In this document: positions 6,540 through 14,696 of the stretch, in pieces
How positions within the stretch are numbered: the first letter of the stretch is position 1
How the letters are laid out: the number at the start of each line of letters is the position of its first letter
Assembly (NCBI GenBank): GCA_015709595.1
Contig: CP054178.1
Location: 310,001 to 374,000 of the forward strand
Source of the DNA: Phycisphaeraceae bacterium
GTDB taxonomy: Bacteria > Planctomycetota > Phycisphaerae > Phycisphaerales > SM1A02
DNA: 64,000 nt
Direction: 5' to 3'
Notes under the pieces: generated by a model
The model's input: only the letters and a program-made list of their open reading frames with translations
Told to the model about the DNA's origin: nothing
Database searches by the model: none
Made by a program: the position numbers and the translations under genes

Positions 6540-8534
6540 GTGGCCGACACCCGTGGCATCCGAGCAGGCCGGGCCTTCGTTGAGCTGGGCGTCAGCGACA
6601 AGCTGTCGGCCGGGCTGAAGGCGGCCCAGAAGAAGCTCGAAGCCTTCGGCGAGGGGCTTCGGTCTATCGGCACCAAGATGGCGGGCATCGGCGTCGCGGC
6701 GATCACCGCGCTGCTCGGCACCGCGAAGGCCTTCTCCGACTCCGGCGATGCGCTCGACAAGATGAGCGCCCGCACGGGCGTGAGTGTCGAGGCCTTGAGC
6801 GAGCTCGGGTATGCAGCCGACCTCTCCGGCACGGACATGGAGACGCTGGAGAACGGCCTCCGCGTCATGCAGAAGACGCTTACGGAGGCGTCGCAAGGCT
6901 CCAAGGGAGCGAACGAGGCCCTCGCGCGGCTCGGGCTGACGGTGCAGGACCTGGCCAAGCTCTCTCCCGACGAGCAGTTTAAGCTCCTGGCCGATCGCAT
7001 CTCCCGCATCCAGGACCCCGCAGCCCGCGCCGCGATGGCGATGGAACTCTTCGGCAAGGCGGGGACGAAGCTCCTGCCGCTCATGGCCGACGGGGCCGCG
7101 GGCATCAACGAGATGCAGGAGCAGGCCCGAAAGCTCGGGCTCACCGTCAGCACTGAGACCGCCCGCGATGCCGCCGAACTCAACGATGCCCTCGGCACGC
7201 TCTGGAAGGTCCTCAAGCAGGGTGTCTTCACGATTGGCGGGGCGCTCGCCCCGACGATCAAGGACCTGACCGAGCGGATCACGCGGATCGTCGTGAGCGC
7301 CACGGCGTGGGTGAAGGCGAATAAGGAGACGGTCGTCTGGGCGCTCAAGGTCGCGGCGGCGGTCGCCGTCGCGGGGATCGCCATCGTCGGCCTGGGTTAC
7401 ATCATCTCGGGCATCGGCGCGGCGCTTGGAATCGTGGCCGCCGTCATCGGCGGGATCGGAACAGCATTCAGCCTCATCGGGGCTGCCATCGGCGCGATCC
7501 TGACGCCGGTCGGCCTGACCATCGCCGCGATCGTGGCGCTCGGCGGCACACTGCTGGTCGTCACCGGCGCAGGCGGCGAGGCCCTGTCGTGGCTGGCTGA
7601 GAAGTTCACCGAGTTGCGAGACTGGGTCGGCAAGGTGGTCGGCGGTATCTCCGATGCCCTCGCCGCCGGCGACATCGCACTCGCAGCCGAGATCCTGTGG
7701 CTGTCGCTGAAGGTCATCTGGCAGCAGGGCGTCGCGGCGCTCAACAAGGCGTGGCTCGGCGCGAAGGAGTTCTTCGTCTCCACGGCGTACTCCATGTGGT
7801 ATGGGGCGCTTGCCGCCGCCGAGATCGTCTTCCACGCCCTCGAGGTCGCGTGGATCGAGACCACCGCCTTCCTGTCAAAGACATGGACCAACTTCGCCAC
7901 CGGCTTCCAGATGATCTGGGAGGAGGCGTCGTCGTGGGTCGCCAAGCGGATGCTGGAGATCCAGGGGCTGTTTGACGACGGGCTCGATGTTGAAGCCGCC
8001 AAGAAGGCGGTGGATCAGCAGCTCGAGTCCCGCCTCGTCGAACTGGAGAACGCTGCCCAGCAGTCGGTGACCGCCCGCGAGAATCAGCGGGAGCAGCAGC
8101 GCCGCGATGCGGCGGCGATGCACGAAGCGACGCTGGCCGCGATCGGCCAGGACTTCGAGAACGCGCAGGAGGCACTGCGCAAGGACACCGAGGCCGGGCT
8201 CGCCGAATCGCAGGCCGCGCTCGACGCCGCGAAGCAGAAGCTCGCCGCCGCGATCGAGGAGGCCCGAAAGAAGCGCGAGGCCGCCGACGCCGAGAAGGGA
8301 CCTGGTCGTCCCCAGCGGGACATCCTCGCGGACTTCGAGGAGCGTCTGTCCGGCCTCGGGGCGGCCATCGGCAAAGGCATCAGCGTCACAGGGACGTTCA
8401 GCGCCGCTGCTGTCTCCGGCTTGGGCACGGGTGGCGACGCCGCCGAGCGCACCGCCAGCGCCACCGAGCAGACCGCCCGCAACACCAAGCGTCTGCTGGA
8501 TGCCAGCGTCGACAACGGACTGCGGTTCTCCTGA
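6540..8534 (+). CDS. phage tail tape measure protein
   Basis: The protein has 664 residues and a GTG start after a six-base gap. Residues 1-250 resemble the tape-measure domain of the TP901 type (SVEALSELGYAADLSGTDME, FGKAGTKLLPLMADGAAGI). They are followed by a strongly hydrophobic region (about 265-345) rich in Gly, Ala and Ile with several possible membrane helices. Then comes a long helical region with heptads (DFENAQEALRKDTEAGLAES, DAAKQKLAAAIEEARKKREA). The tape measure sets tail length and helps DNA cross the membrane. At about 1.54 angstroms per residue the protein would fit a tail near 100 nm; this is the general rule for the family, not a measurement. Confidence 0.82.
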   Translation: MADTRGIRAGRAFVELGVSDKLSAGLKAAQKKLEAFGEGLRSIGTKMAGIGVAAITALLGTAKAFSDSGDALDKMSARTGVSVEALSELGYAADLSGTDMETLENGLRVMQKTLTEASQGSKGANEALARLGLTVQDLAKLSPDEQFKLLADRISRIQDPAARAAMAMELFGKAGTKLLPLMADGAAGINEMQEQARKLGLTVSTETARDAAELNDALGTLWKVLKQGVFTIGGALAPTIKDLTERITRIVVSATAWVKANKETVVWALKVAAAVAVAGIAIVGLGYIISGIGAALGIVAAVIGGIGTAFSLIGAAIGAILTPVGLTIAAIVALGGTLLVVTGAGGEALSWLAEKFTELRDWVGKVVGGISDALAAGDIALAAEILWLSLKVIWQQGVAALNKAWLGAKEFFVSTAYSMWYGALAAAEIVFHALEVAWIETTAFLSKTWTNFATGFQMIWEEASSWVAKRMLEIQGLFDDGLDVEAAKKAVDQQLESRLVELENAAQQSVTARENQREQQRRDAAAMHEATLAAIGQDFENAQEALRKDTEAGLAESQAALDAAKQKLAAAIEEARKKREAADAEKGPGRPQRDILADFEERLSGLGAAIGKGISVTGTFSAAAVSGLGTGGDAAERTASATEQTARNTKRLLDASVDNGLRFS

Positions 8535-8561
8535 TCTACCCACGAGAGGAGGTTGTCGTTC

Positions 8562-9380
8562 GTGCCGGTCGAGGTGTTTGAGAAGTTCGAGAGCCGCCGC
8601 TCCACCAAGGCGAACCAAGCATCGCAGTCGTCTGCGGAGCTCGGCTACATCGTGCGCGGCACCGCCGACGACCTCGCGGCCCGCACCGCAGCGCAAGCGG
8701 CCTCTCCCGCGACCTACGACACACTCCCGCGCCAGACCATCCAGATCGAGCCCATCGGCCCACAGCTGTGGGATGTCACCGTCCGCTACAGCCAGAACGC
8801 CTCCACCGGCACGATCACCCCGAGCGAGTCCTCGTTCACGTTCGAGACCGGCGGCGGCACGCAGCACATCACCCAGAGCCTGCAGACCATGCAGCGCCGC
8901 CCCGCGCCAGGCACCACCGCGCCGGACTTCGGCGGCGCGATCGGCGTCACCTCCGACGGCGTCGAGGGCGTCGACATCACCGTCCCGGTCTACCAATTCT
9001 CCGAGACGCACTACTTCACCGATGCGCAGGTCACCGCGTCGTACAAGGGCGCGATCTTCTCCTGCACGGGCAAGACCAACGCGGGCTCGTTCCGCGGCTT
9101 CGCGGCCGGCGAGGTGCTCTTTCTTGGTGCGACGGGGTCCAAGCGAGGCGATGGTCCCGACGACGACTGGGAGATCACGTTCCGCTTCGCCGCGAGCCCC
9201 AACCAGACCAACCTGACCGTCGGCCCGGTGACCGGGATCAACAAGAAGGGGTGGGAGTACCTGTGGGTCCGCTACGCCGACGCGGAGGACTCGGGCTCGG
9301 GCGCGATCATCAAGAAACCCATCGCCGCGTACGTCGAGCGCGTGTACGACCAGGCCAACTTTGGAGCACTGGGAATCTGA
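8562..9380 (+). CDS. phage tail protein downstream of tape measure
   Basis: The protein has 272 residues. GTG 8562 is chosen because a GAGAGGAGG ribosome site ends nine bases before it; TTG 8553 lies directly against the site. The sequence is almost all beta-prone with Gly/Thr/Ser loops (FTFETGGGTQHITQSL, GVDITVPVYQFSETHYF), no cysteine-rich or catalytic motif, and a C-terminal part resembling a host- or baseplate-facing structural protein (GWEYLWVRYADAEDS). Genes directly after the tape measure normally encode distal tail or tail-tip proteins, so this role is inferred. Family not recognised. Confidence 0.6.
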   Translation: MPVEVFEKFESRRSTKANQASQSSAELGYIVRGTADDLAARTAAQAASPATYDTLPRQTIQIEPIGPQLWDVTVRYSQNASTGTITPSESSFTFETGGGTQHITQSLQTMQRRPAPGTTAPDFGGAIGVTSDGVEGVDITVPVYQFSETHYFTDAQVTASYKGAIFSCTGKTNAGSFRGFAAGEVLFLGATGSKRGDGPDDDWEITFRFAASPNQTNLTVGPVTGINKKGWEYLWVRYADAEDSGSGAIIKKPIAAYVERVYDQANFGALGI

Positions 9381-9392
9381 CCCCCACACATC

Positions 9393-10433
9393 ATGCCCGA
9401 CGACCTCCGCAAAGTCCGCTCCGGCCAGCCGCTCCGCATCCCCGCGGGCGCGTACAACGCGTTCGTCGATGCGGCGGTCGATCTGCGTGCGCGTCAGGGG
9501 CGCGGCCAAGCCGTCGCGGGGCCGCTCGTCGAATCCGCGCAGCGTGGCATCGGCGTGGTGCTGGTCCGCAACGACTCGGACGAACTGATCGAGCCGCACC
9601 ACGCGCTGGCCATCACCGGAGTGCTTGTCGAGCCCGGTGAGGACGACCAGGAGCGGACCTTCCACAGCCGCACGCCTCTGACGGGTGACGTCGCCACTGA
9701 AGAGTCCGACACGCTCGCCTTCGCGGTGGCGCTCCAGCCGATCAAGCCCAACGCCCTCGGTCCCTGCGTGCTCACCGGCGTGACGACCGCGCGGGTCTAC
9801 ATCACCAACGAAACCGACACCACCTGCGAACTCGCGGCCGACGAGACGGTCCTGGCGAGCACGCCCATGAGCGGCATCCCGATCCTGTGGAAGGAGGATG
9901 GCACCGGCGAGAAGTGGGCGGTGATCGAACTCGGCCGCCCCTCGCCCGGACGCATCACCGCGATCCTCGGCGCGGCCCAGCCGATCCCCACCGAGCGCAA
10001 CCGCTGGCGCTACCCGTGGGTCGAGGCTCAGATTGACGGTAACCCGGGAAGTCCGGACTACCTGCGCTACGTGCCGGTCGAGAACGGCCTGACCTCGCAG
10101 GCCCCCAGCGGCGGCGAGGACCCTACGCGCCTGGCGATCAACCGCTTCGAGGCCCACCACATGAACGACTCCGAGCCCGGCTCCGGGTTCGGCGGCCTGC
10201 TCGGGCTGGGCCCGGTGTGCGAGCTCCCGGGCGTGCTGCCCAAGTGCCCGCCCGCGCGGTCGCTTAAGCCCAAGCTCGTGCCGATCCCCGAAGGCGTGTG
10301 CGTGCAGATGACCTGTGAGCGCAACAGCCGGGGCAAGCCCGTGTGGGTCTTCGAGGCCATGAGCCTGATCGAGATCGCCGACCCCGCCGACGAGGACCGC
10401 AAGTTCAACCTCTACATCGGAGGTGCCGAATGA
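9393..10433 (+). CDS. hypothetical phage tail-region protein, 346 aa
   Basis: The N-terminus is MPDDLRKVRSGQPLRIPAGAYNAFVDAA, a start that recurs in tail-region proteins of phages found in planctomycetes, followed by beta-rich sequence with many Thr and Val residues (RVYITNETDTTCELAADE). The middle part mentions no known catalytic motif, and a small Cys-Pro segment (GVLPKCPPARS) comes near residue 285. There is no signal peptide. It ends with a TGA that overlaps the ATG of the methyltransferase, so translation is probably coupled. A structural role in the tail tip is inferred from position only. Confidence 0.5.
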   Translation: MPDDLRKVRSGQPLRIPAGAYNAFVDAAVDLRARQGRGQAVAGPLVESAQRGIGVVLVRNDSDELIEPHHALAITGVLVEPGEDDQERTFHSRTPLTGDVATEESDTLAFAVALQPIKPNALGPCVLTGVTTARVYITNETDTTCELAADETVLASTPMSGIPILWKEDGTGEKWAVIELGRPSPGRITAILGAAQPIPTERNRWRYPWVEAQIDGNPGSPDYLRYVPVENGLTSQAPSGGEDPTRLAINRFEAHHMNDSEPGSGFGGLLGLGPVCELPGVLPKCPPARSLKPKLVPIPEGVCVQMTCERNSRGKPVWVFEAMSLIEIADPADEDRKFNLYIGGAE

Positions 10434-11020
10434 CAACCACTCCGACCACCCCAACGCCGCTCGATGCCAAGCGTGCCAAGGAGCGGACCAAGTACCTGGC
10501 ACTGGCGAACAAGCCCGGCTCCACGTACGGCTCGTCCAACCACGGCCGGGCGGCGATCCCGCTCATCCAGGAGTGCAAGCCGAGGTTCGTGGTGGACTTC
10601 GGCTGCGGCCGCAACGACCTTGTGCGCGAGCTGCGGCGTCTTGGCATCGACGGACTGGGCGTCGACTTCGCGTTCCACGAGGCGGACCTCGTGCGCCCCA
10701 TGCACGCGACCGCCCTGCAGGCGGGCATCGCCGACGTGGTGACGAGCTTCGACGCCCTCGAGCACCTCCTGCCCGAGGACGTGGATCTCACGCTCGCGGA
10801 GATGCGCCGCGTCGCGGTGCCGCGCGGGCGGTTCATCTTCTCGATCTGCACGCGGCCGAGCACGACCACCGTCGCCGGCGAAGGTCTGCACCCGACGGTG
10901 CGGCCGCTGGACTGGTGGCTAGAGCGCATCGCCCGCGTCGGCGTCGCTGGCAGGCCCCAGGCGGGGTCCCGCTACATCGTCGGGCGGTTCAAGAGTGATG
11001 GGGGGTGCTGCGGTGCGTGA
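10430..11020 (+). CDS. class I SAM-dependent methyltransferase
   Basis: The protein has 196 residues, with ATG 10430 overlapping the previous stop (ATGA). It shows the class I fold in order: motif I VVDFGCGRNDLVRELR, the acidic end of strand 2 (GLGVDF), the loop VVTSFDALEHLLPED in place of motif II/IV (D-A-L-E-H, as in small-molecule methyltransferases), and a C-terminal strand FIFSICTR. The substrate cannot be read from sequence. The SFDALEHL block is typical of methyltransferases acting on sugars or lipids, not on DNA. It lies at the head of a sugar-transfer cassette, so modification of a surface glycan is plausible. Confidence 0.7.
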   Translation: MTTTPTTPTPLDAKRAKERTKYLALANKPGSTYGSSNHGRAAIPLIQECKPRFVVDFGCGRNDLVRELRRLGIDGLGVDFAFHEADLVRPMHATALQAGIADVVTSFDALEHLLPEDVDLTLAEMRRVAVPRGRFIFSICTRPSTTTVAGEGLHPTVRPLDWWLERIARVGVAGRPQAGSRYIVGRFKSDGGCCGA

Positions 11021-11927
11021 GAACCAGTCCGACATCGCGGCATTGCAGGCTGGGCTCAAGGCGCGCAAGCCCGCCCGGGATGGCCTGCGCCTCTACACCG
11101 CCCCGCCGACGTTCGAGTCGGTGTCCCTGAGCGGGTTCTACCGGGGCCGGACCGCGTTCCTCATGCTCTCCGGGCCGTCGCTCAAGCAGATCGACCTGTC
11201 GCTGCTGGATGCCCGCGGCATCGTCACGATGGCCGTCAACAACGCCTGGTCGGTGCGGCGGCCCACGCTCTGGACCTGCGTTGATGACCCCGGGCGCTTC
11301 ATCGATGTGGGCTGGAAGGACCCGGGCATCCTGAAGTTCGTGCCGACCTGCATGTGGGACAAGCGGCTGAAGGTGATGAACCCAGACGGCACGCTCCGCA
11401 ACAGCGCCTTCAAGGTCCACCAGATGCCCGGCGTGCTGTTCTTCCGCCGCAGCGACCACTTCGACCACGAGCGATTCCTCACAGGGGACACGGTCTCATG
11501 GGGCAACGACGCGAAGAACCCCGACTCGCTGGGCATCACCGGCAAGCGCTCGGTCATGCTCGTCGCCCTGCGGCTGCTCCACTACCTCGGCTTCTCGACG
11601 GTGTATCTGCTCGGCTGCGACTTCAAGATGGATGCCGAGCGCAAGTACGCCTTCGACGAGCACCGCGCGGCCAACGCGATCCGGCACAACAACGTGCTGT
11701 ATGACTCGCTGGCCAGACGGTTCGAGGCGCTGAAGCCCCACTTCGAGAAGAACCGCTTCCGCGTGGTCAATTGCTCGCCCGGAAGCGCCCTCGAGGTTTT
11801 CGAGAAGATGGCCTTTGAGGACGCGGTGAAGGCAGCCGCTTCCGAGTGCGGCAAGCCCATCCGCACCGACGGGTGGTACGAGCCAAATCCCAAGGCGAGC
11901 GCCCCGCAGCAGGAGGCCGCACGATGA
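11013..11927 (+). CDS. DUF115/MAF-like putative sugar transferase
   Basis: The protein has about 304 residues. GTG 11013 overlaps the previous stop; TTG/ATG codons at 10995-10998 are alternatives. The sequence contains LMLSGPSLKQIDLSLLDARG, VTMAVNNAW, VYLLGCDFKM and VVNCSPGSALEVFEKM. This is the pattern of the DUF115/MAF group related to bacterial sialyltransferases, which attach nonulosonic or other sugars to surface proteins such as flagellin. The DPGRF and DFKMD acidic positions could bind a nucleotide sugar. It lies in a run with a methyltransferase, a Ser-rich protein and two more glycosyltransferases. The acceptor is unknown. Confidence 0.6.
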   Translation: MRENQSDIAALQAGLKARKPARDGLRLYTAPPTFESVSLSGFYRGRTAFLMLSGPSLKQIDLSLLDARGIVTMAVNNAWSVRRPTLWTCVDDPGRFIDVGWKDPGILKFVPTCMWDKRLKVMNPDGTLRNSAFKVHQMPGVLFFRRSDHFDHERFLTGDTVSWGNDAKNPDSLGITGKRSVMLVALRLLHYLGFSTVYLLGCDFKMDAERKYAFDEHRAANAIRHNNVLYDSLARRFEALKPHFEKNRFRVVNCSPGSALEVFEKMAFEDAVKAAASECGKPIRTDGWYEPNPKASAPQQEAAR

Positions 11928-13402
11928 GCGACGGCCCCACGCGGTACTACCTCTACATCCCCGTCTGGGCGACGGGCCGCGCTCCCCAGGGCGGCGGGTC
12001 GAGCAACTACTCGACGCCGTCAGGCTCGACCCCGGAGAGCACGTACTCGACCCCGACCAGCACGCCGAGCATGCCGTCGAGCTACTCGACGACCGGCGAC
12101 GTAATCTACACGACCGGGCCGGGCGGCACGCCCACGCTCACGTTCTACACCACCGGCGCGTTCACGAGCAACACGCCGGGGACGACGCACACGCCGTCGA
12201 GCAGCGGGGCGATGTCATCCAGCGGGATGACGACCGACTCGTCGCAGACGCCGACGAGTTCGCAGACCCCGTCGAGCACGGGCTCATCGGGCATGAGCAG
12301 TTCCGGCGGCGGGAGTTCCTCGGGCGCGTCGAGTGGCATGTCCTCGGGTGCGAGTTCGGGGGCGTCGTCGGGCATGTCGTCGGGCGGGTCGTCCGGTGGT
12401 TCATCGGGCGGCGGTTCGTCCGGTGGCGGGTCGTCGGGTGGCGGTGGATCGAGTGGCGGCGGCAGCGGCCCCGGTGGGTCGGGTCCAGGCGGGTCCGGGC
12501 CTGGCGGCTCGGGGCCGGGTGGTTCTGGCCCGGGTGGGAGCGGACCCGGTGGCTCCGGCCCCGGTTCCAACTGCGTGCTCGCGGGCACGCCCGTTGTGCT
12601 GGCGGACGGTTCGATCAAGCCGGTCGAGGCGCTCCAGCCGGGCGACCGCGTCGCGGCACTCGATGTGGCGGGCCTGGACCGCGACGTGCCGTGGCGAGCC
12701 CAGTACCAGTGGCTCCGTCCGTGGGCGGAGGCGGCGCTCACGCCCGTCACCGGCACCGTCGGCAGCGTGAAGCTCGGCGCGCACGACGGGTTCGTCACCA
12801 TCAACGGCCGCCTGCGCCTCACGCCCGAGCACCCTGTGCTGCTGAAGCGCAACGAGGAGATCGGCTTCGCGTCGGCGGAGTTCGTGCAGGTCGGCGATGC
12901 GCTCGTGCGGCAAGACCTGAGCGAGGAGCTGGTTGAGACGGTGGAACGCTTGGGCGAGCGTGTGACAACCGTGGCCGTGCATGTGCCCGGACTCAACGTG
13001 TTCCTGGCGGGCGGCGTGTGGATTCACAACGACATGCCCGCCACGCAGCAGAGCGGGTCCGGATCGTCGTCGGGTTCGGGGTCGAGTTCAGGCTCCGGGT
13101 CCGGGTCGTCGAGCGGGAGCGGCTCCGGCAGCGGAAAGTCCAGCGGCTCGTCCATGTCGAGCTCGGGGTCCAGTTCCGGATCGAGTTCCGGCAGTTCGTC
13201 GGGCTCATCGAGCGGCAGCGACAGCGGCTCGGGGCCGCCCGGTTCCGGCTCGGGGTCCGGGAGCGCCCAGCAGTCAGTGGCGCTGGGCGAGGGCGCATCG
13301 TCGTTCATCGAGGGCGGCATGGAGGGCGTGCCGCTGGCGAAGTGGCAGCAGAGCGGCGTAGGAGGTCTCAGCAGCGGCATTGAAGAGGAGGCAAAGGCGT
13401 GA
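11924..13402 (+). CDS. Ser/Gly-rich phage protein with embedded Hint (bacterial intein-like) domain
   Basis: The protein has 492 residues, with ATG 11924 overlapping the previous stop. Residues 1-216 are low complexity: Ser/Thr/Pro-rich, then SSGGSSGGG, then about seven GPGGS repeats. Residues 217-369 form a Hint domain with block A at Cys217 (CVLAGTPVVLADGSIKP), GDRV, block B LTPEHPVLLKR, and blocks F/G ending GGVWIHN. The last two residues are His368-Asn369, followed by Asp370. No homing endonuclease is present. Residues 370-492 return to Ser/Gly-rich repeats and end with a non-repetitive tail (EGGMEGVPLAKWQQSGVG). Because the +1 residue is Asp rather than Cys, Ser or Thr, simple protein splicing is unlikely; cleavage at one or both ends, as in bacterial intein-like domains, is more probable. 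Confidence 0.78.
   Translation: MSDGPTRYYLYIPVWATGRAPQGGGSSNYSTPSGSTPESTYSTPTSTPSMPSSYSTTGDVIYTTGPGGTPTLTFYTTGAFTSNTPGTTHTPSSSGAMSSSGMTTDSSQTPTSSQTPSSTGSSGMSSSGGGSSSGASSGMSSGASSGASSGMSSGGSSGGSSGGGSSGGGSSGGGGSSGGGSGPGGSGPGGSGPGGSGPGGSGPGGSGPGGSGPGSNCVLAGTPVVLADGSIKPVEALQPGDRVAALDVAGLDRDVPWRAQYQWLRPWAEAALTPVTGTVGSVKLGAHDGFVTINGRLRLTPEHPVLLKRNEEIGFASAEFVQVGDALVRQDLSEELVETVERLGERVTTVAVHVPGLNVFLAGGVWIHNDMPATQQSGSGSSSGSGSSSGSGSGSSSGSGSGSGKSSGSSMSSSGSSSGSSSGSSSGSSSGSDSGSGPPGSGSGSGSAQQSVALGEGASSFIEGGMEGVPLAKWQQSGVGGLSSGIEEEAKA
12470..12569 (+). repeat. GPGGS-coding short tandem repeats
   Basis: About seven imperfect 15-bp units encode Gly-Pro-Gly-Gly-Ser directly before the Hint domain. The third codon positions vary between units, so the peptide repeat is kept while the DNA is not identical. 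That argues for selection on the protein and against recent slippage. The longer flanks, from about 12290 and after 13045, are irregular Ser/Gly codon runs. Confidence 0.8.
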
Positions 13403-14022
13403 TTCCGAAGGTCATCTATACGGCGGACCTCAGTGAGACTCCCGACAAACAGCGGCTCACCGCCTGGCGGCACGCGTGGCAGACCATGCACCCCGAGTGG
13501 GACGTGGTGACGCTCACGCTGGATACCAAGCCGCCGATCCTCAACTACGACCAGTGGCAGCAGACCTTCGGGCTCAGCGAGCCCGCAGCCTCGGCCGCAC
13601 GGCTGAACCTGCTCCGCTACGAAGTGCTGGCCCGCGAGGGCGGCGTCTTCGTCGATCCGGACCGACTGCCGCTGCGCCCGCTCGATGAACTCGTCGCCGG
13701 GGTCGGCGCGCTCTGCTCGACCATCGCCAGCCATGGCGCGAGCAGGCCGCACATGCTCTCGCCGTCGGTGCTCGGCTCGACGCGGAACCATCCGATGCTC
13801 TGGCACGCCATCCGCGATCTGCCGCACTCGGTGCTGGTCTATCGCGGCGTGTGGGACCAGAGCGGGCCGGGGTTCCTCACCCGCGTGGTCCGCGACCACG
13901 GGCACTTCCGCGACGTGGTGCCCTTCCATTGGGCACTCTTCGAGCAGGGCGAGGAGGCCGCCAGGGCCCATGGCGGCGCGTTCGGGTTCGTGATCGGCAA
14001 GACGGCGGAGATTGCAACTTGA
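13399..14022 (+). CDS. glycosyltransferase with DxD motif (Gly_transf_sug/OCH1-like)
   Basis: The protein has 207 residues and starts at GTG 13399, overlapping the previous stop, with GAGGAGG before it. It begins MIPKVIYTADLSE, the common opening of the sugar-transferase family that includes OCH1 and capsular enzymes (IPK.IHQ). It then has AARLNLLRYEVLAREGGVFV ending in the DPD triad that would hold the metal and nucleotide sugar. It is a short member without membrane anchor or signal peptide. Its paralogue follows directly. The adjacent Ser-rich Hint protein is an attractive acceptor, but that is inference. Confidence 0.65.
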   Translation: MIPKVIYTADLSETPDKQRLTAWRHAWQTMHPEWDVVTLTLDTKPPILNYDQWQQTFGLSEPAASAARLNLLRYEVLAREGGVFVDPDRLPLRPLDELVAGVGALCSTIASHGASRPHMLSPSVLGSTRNHPMLWHAIRDLPHSVLVYRGVWDQSGPGFLTRVVRDHGHFRDVVPFHWALFEQGEEAARAHGGAFGFVIGKTAEIAT

Positions 14023-14696
14023 GCACTGCCTCGACCATGATCCCGCGGGTCCTCCACCAGATCTGGCTGGGCAAGGGCGAGATGCCCCTGCACCAGCGGC
14101 GTTGGCGGCGGCGCTTCGCCGAGATGAACCCGCACTGGGAGATGCGGCTGTGGACGGACGACAACCTGCCGCCGATCCTCAACCGCAACGCCTGGGCGGC
14201 GTGCGGCAACGTCGGAGGCACGCCCGGTTGCGTGATGCGCTCGGACATCCTGCGCCTGGAACTCCTGGCCCGCTTCGGCGGCGTCTACCTCGACACCGAC
14301 GTGAAGCCCATCCGTCCGCTCGATGAGATGTGCCCGCCCGAGATCCGGGCGTGGGCCGCATGCGAGCAACTCGACATCGTCTCCAACGCGGCGATGGGAT
14401 TCCCCGCCAAGCACCCGGCCATGTGGCACGCGGTGGCGATGATCGAAGAGTCGTTCTTCGAGCGCCGGTACGTCGGCGATCAGGCCGGCCCGGGGCTCCT
14501 AGCTCGGGTGATCACCCAGTACGACGACGTGGCACTCTACCCGCCGGCGTACTTCCACCCGACCGTCGGAGAGTCGAAGTTGAATCCCGACGCGCCGAGG
14601 TTCCTCCTGGGCGCACATCTGTTCGCGGGCACATGGGTGGAAGACAACCGCCGACTCTACCTGGGGATGTGGCACGCAAACGAATCACGTCGCTGA
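14019..14696 (+). CDS. glycosyltransferase with DxD motif (Gly_transf_sug family)
   Basis: The protein has 225 residues. TTG 14019 is chosen because GGAG lies eight bases upstream and the codon overlaps the preceding stop; ATG 14037 is the alternative. The sequence has [48 protein letters not shown] (DTD is the DxD metal motif) and a C-terminal [10 protein letters not shown]. This is a standard member of the sugar-transferase DxD family that adds hexoses using a nucleotide sugar. It is the last gene of the phage cluster, and its final 12 bases overlap the end of copA on the opposite strand. Confidence 0.72.
   Translation: MSTASTMIPRVLHQIWLGKGEMPLHQRRWRRRFAEMNPHWEMRLWTDDNLPPILNRNAWAACGNVGGTPGCVMRSDILRLELLARFGGVYLDTDVKPIRPLDEMCPPEIRAWAACEQLDIVSNAAMGFPAKHPAMWHAVAMIEESFFERRYVGDQAGPGLLARVITQYDDVALYPPAYFHPTVGESKLNPDAPRFLLGAHLFAGTWVEDNRRLYLGMWHANESRR

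Noticed and set aside
7875-10502. Open frame of about 875 residues on the minus strand under the tail genes
   Set aside because: Composition (Arg/Val/Gly-rich, no motif) and overlap with three well-supported plus-strand genes show it is an antisense shadow.
12290-12569. CRISPR-like or other DNA repeat array in the Ser/Gly-coding region
   Set aside because: Unit length follows codons, third positions vary, and there are no spacers. These are peptide repeats.
12572-13030. A full splicing intein
   Set aside because: There is no homing endonuclease, and the residue after His-Asn is Asp rather than Cys, Ser or Thr. The flanks are repeats rather than a conserved host protein.
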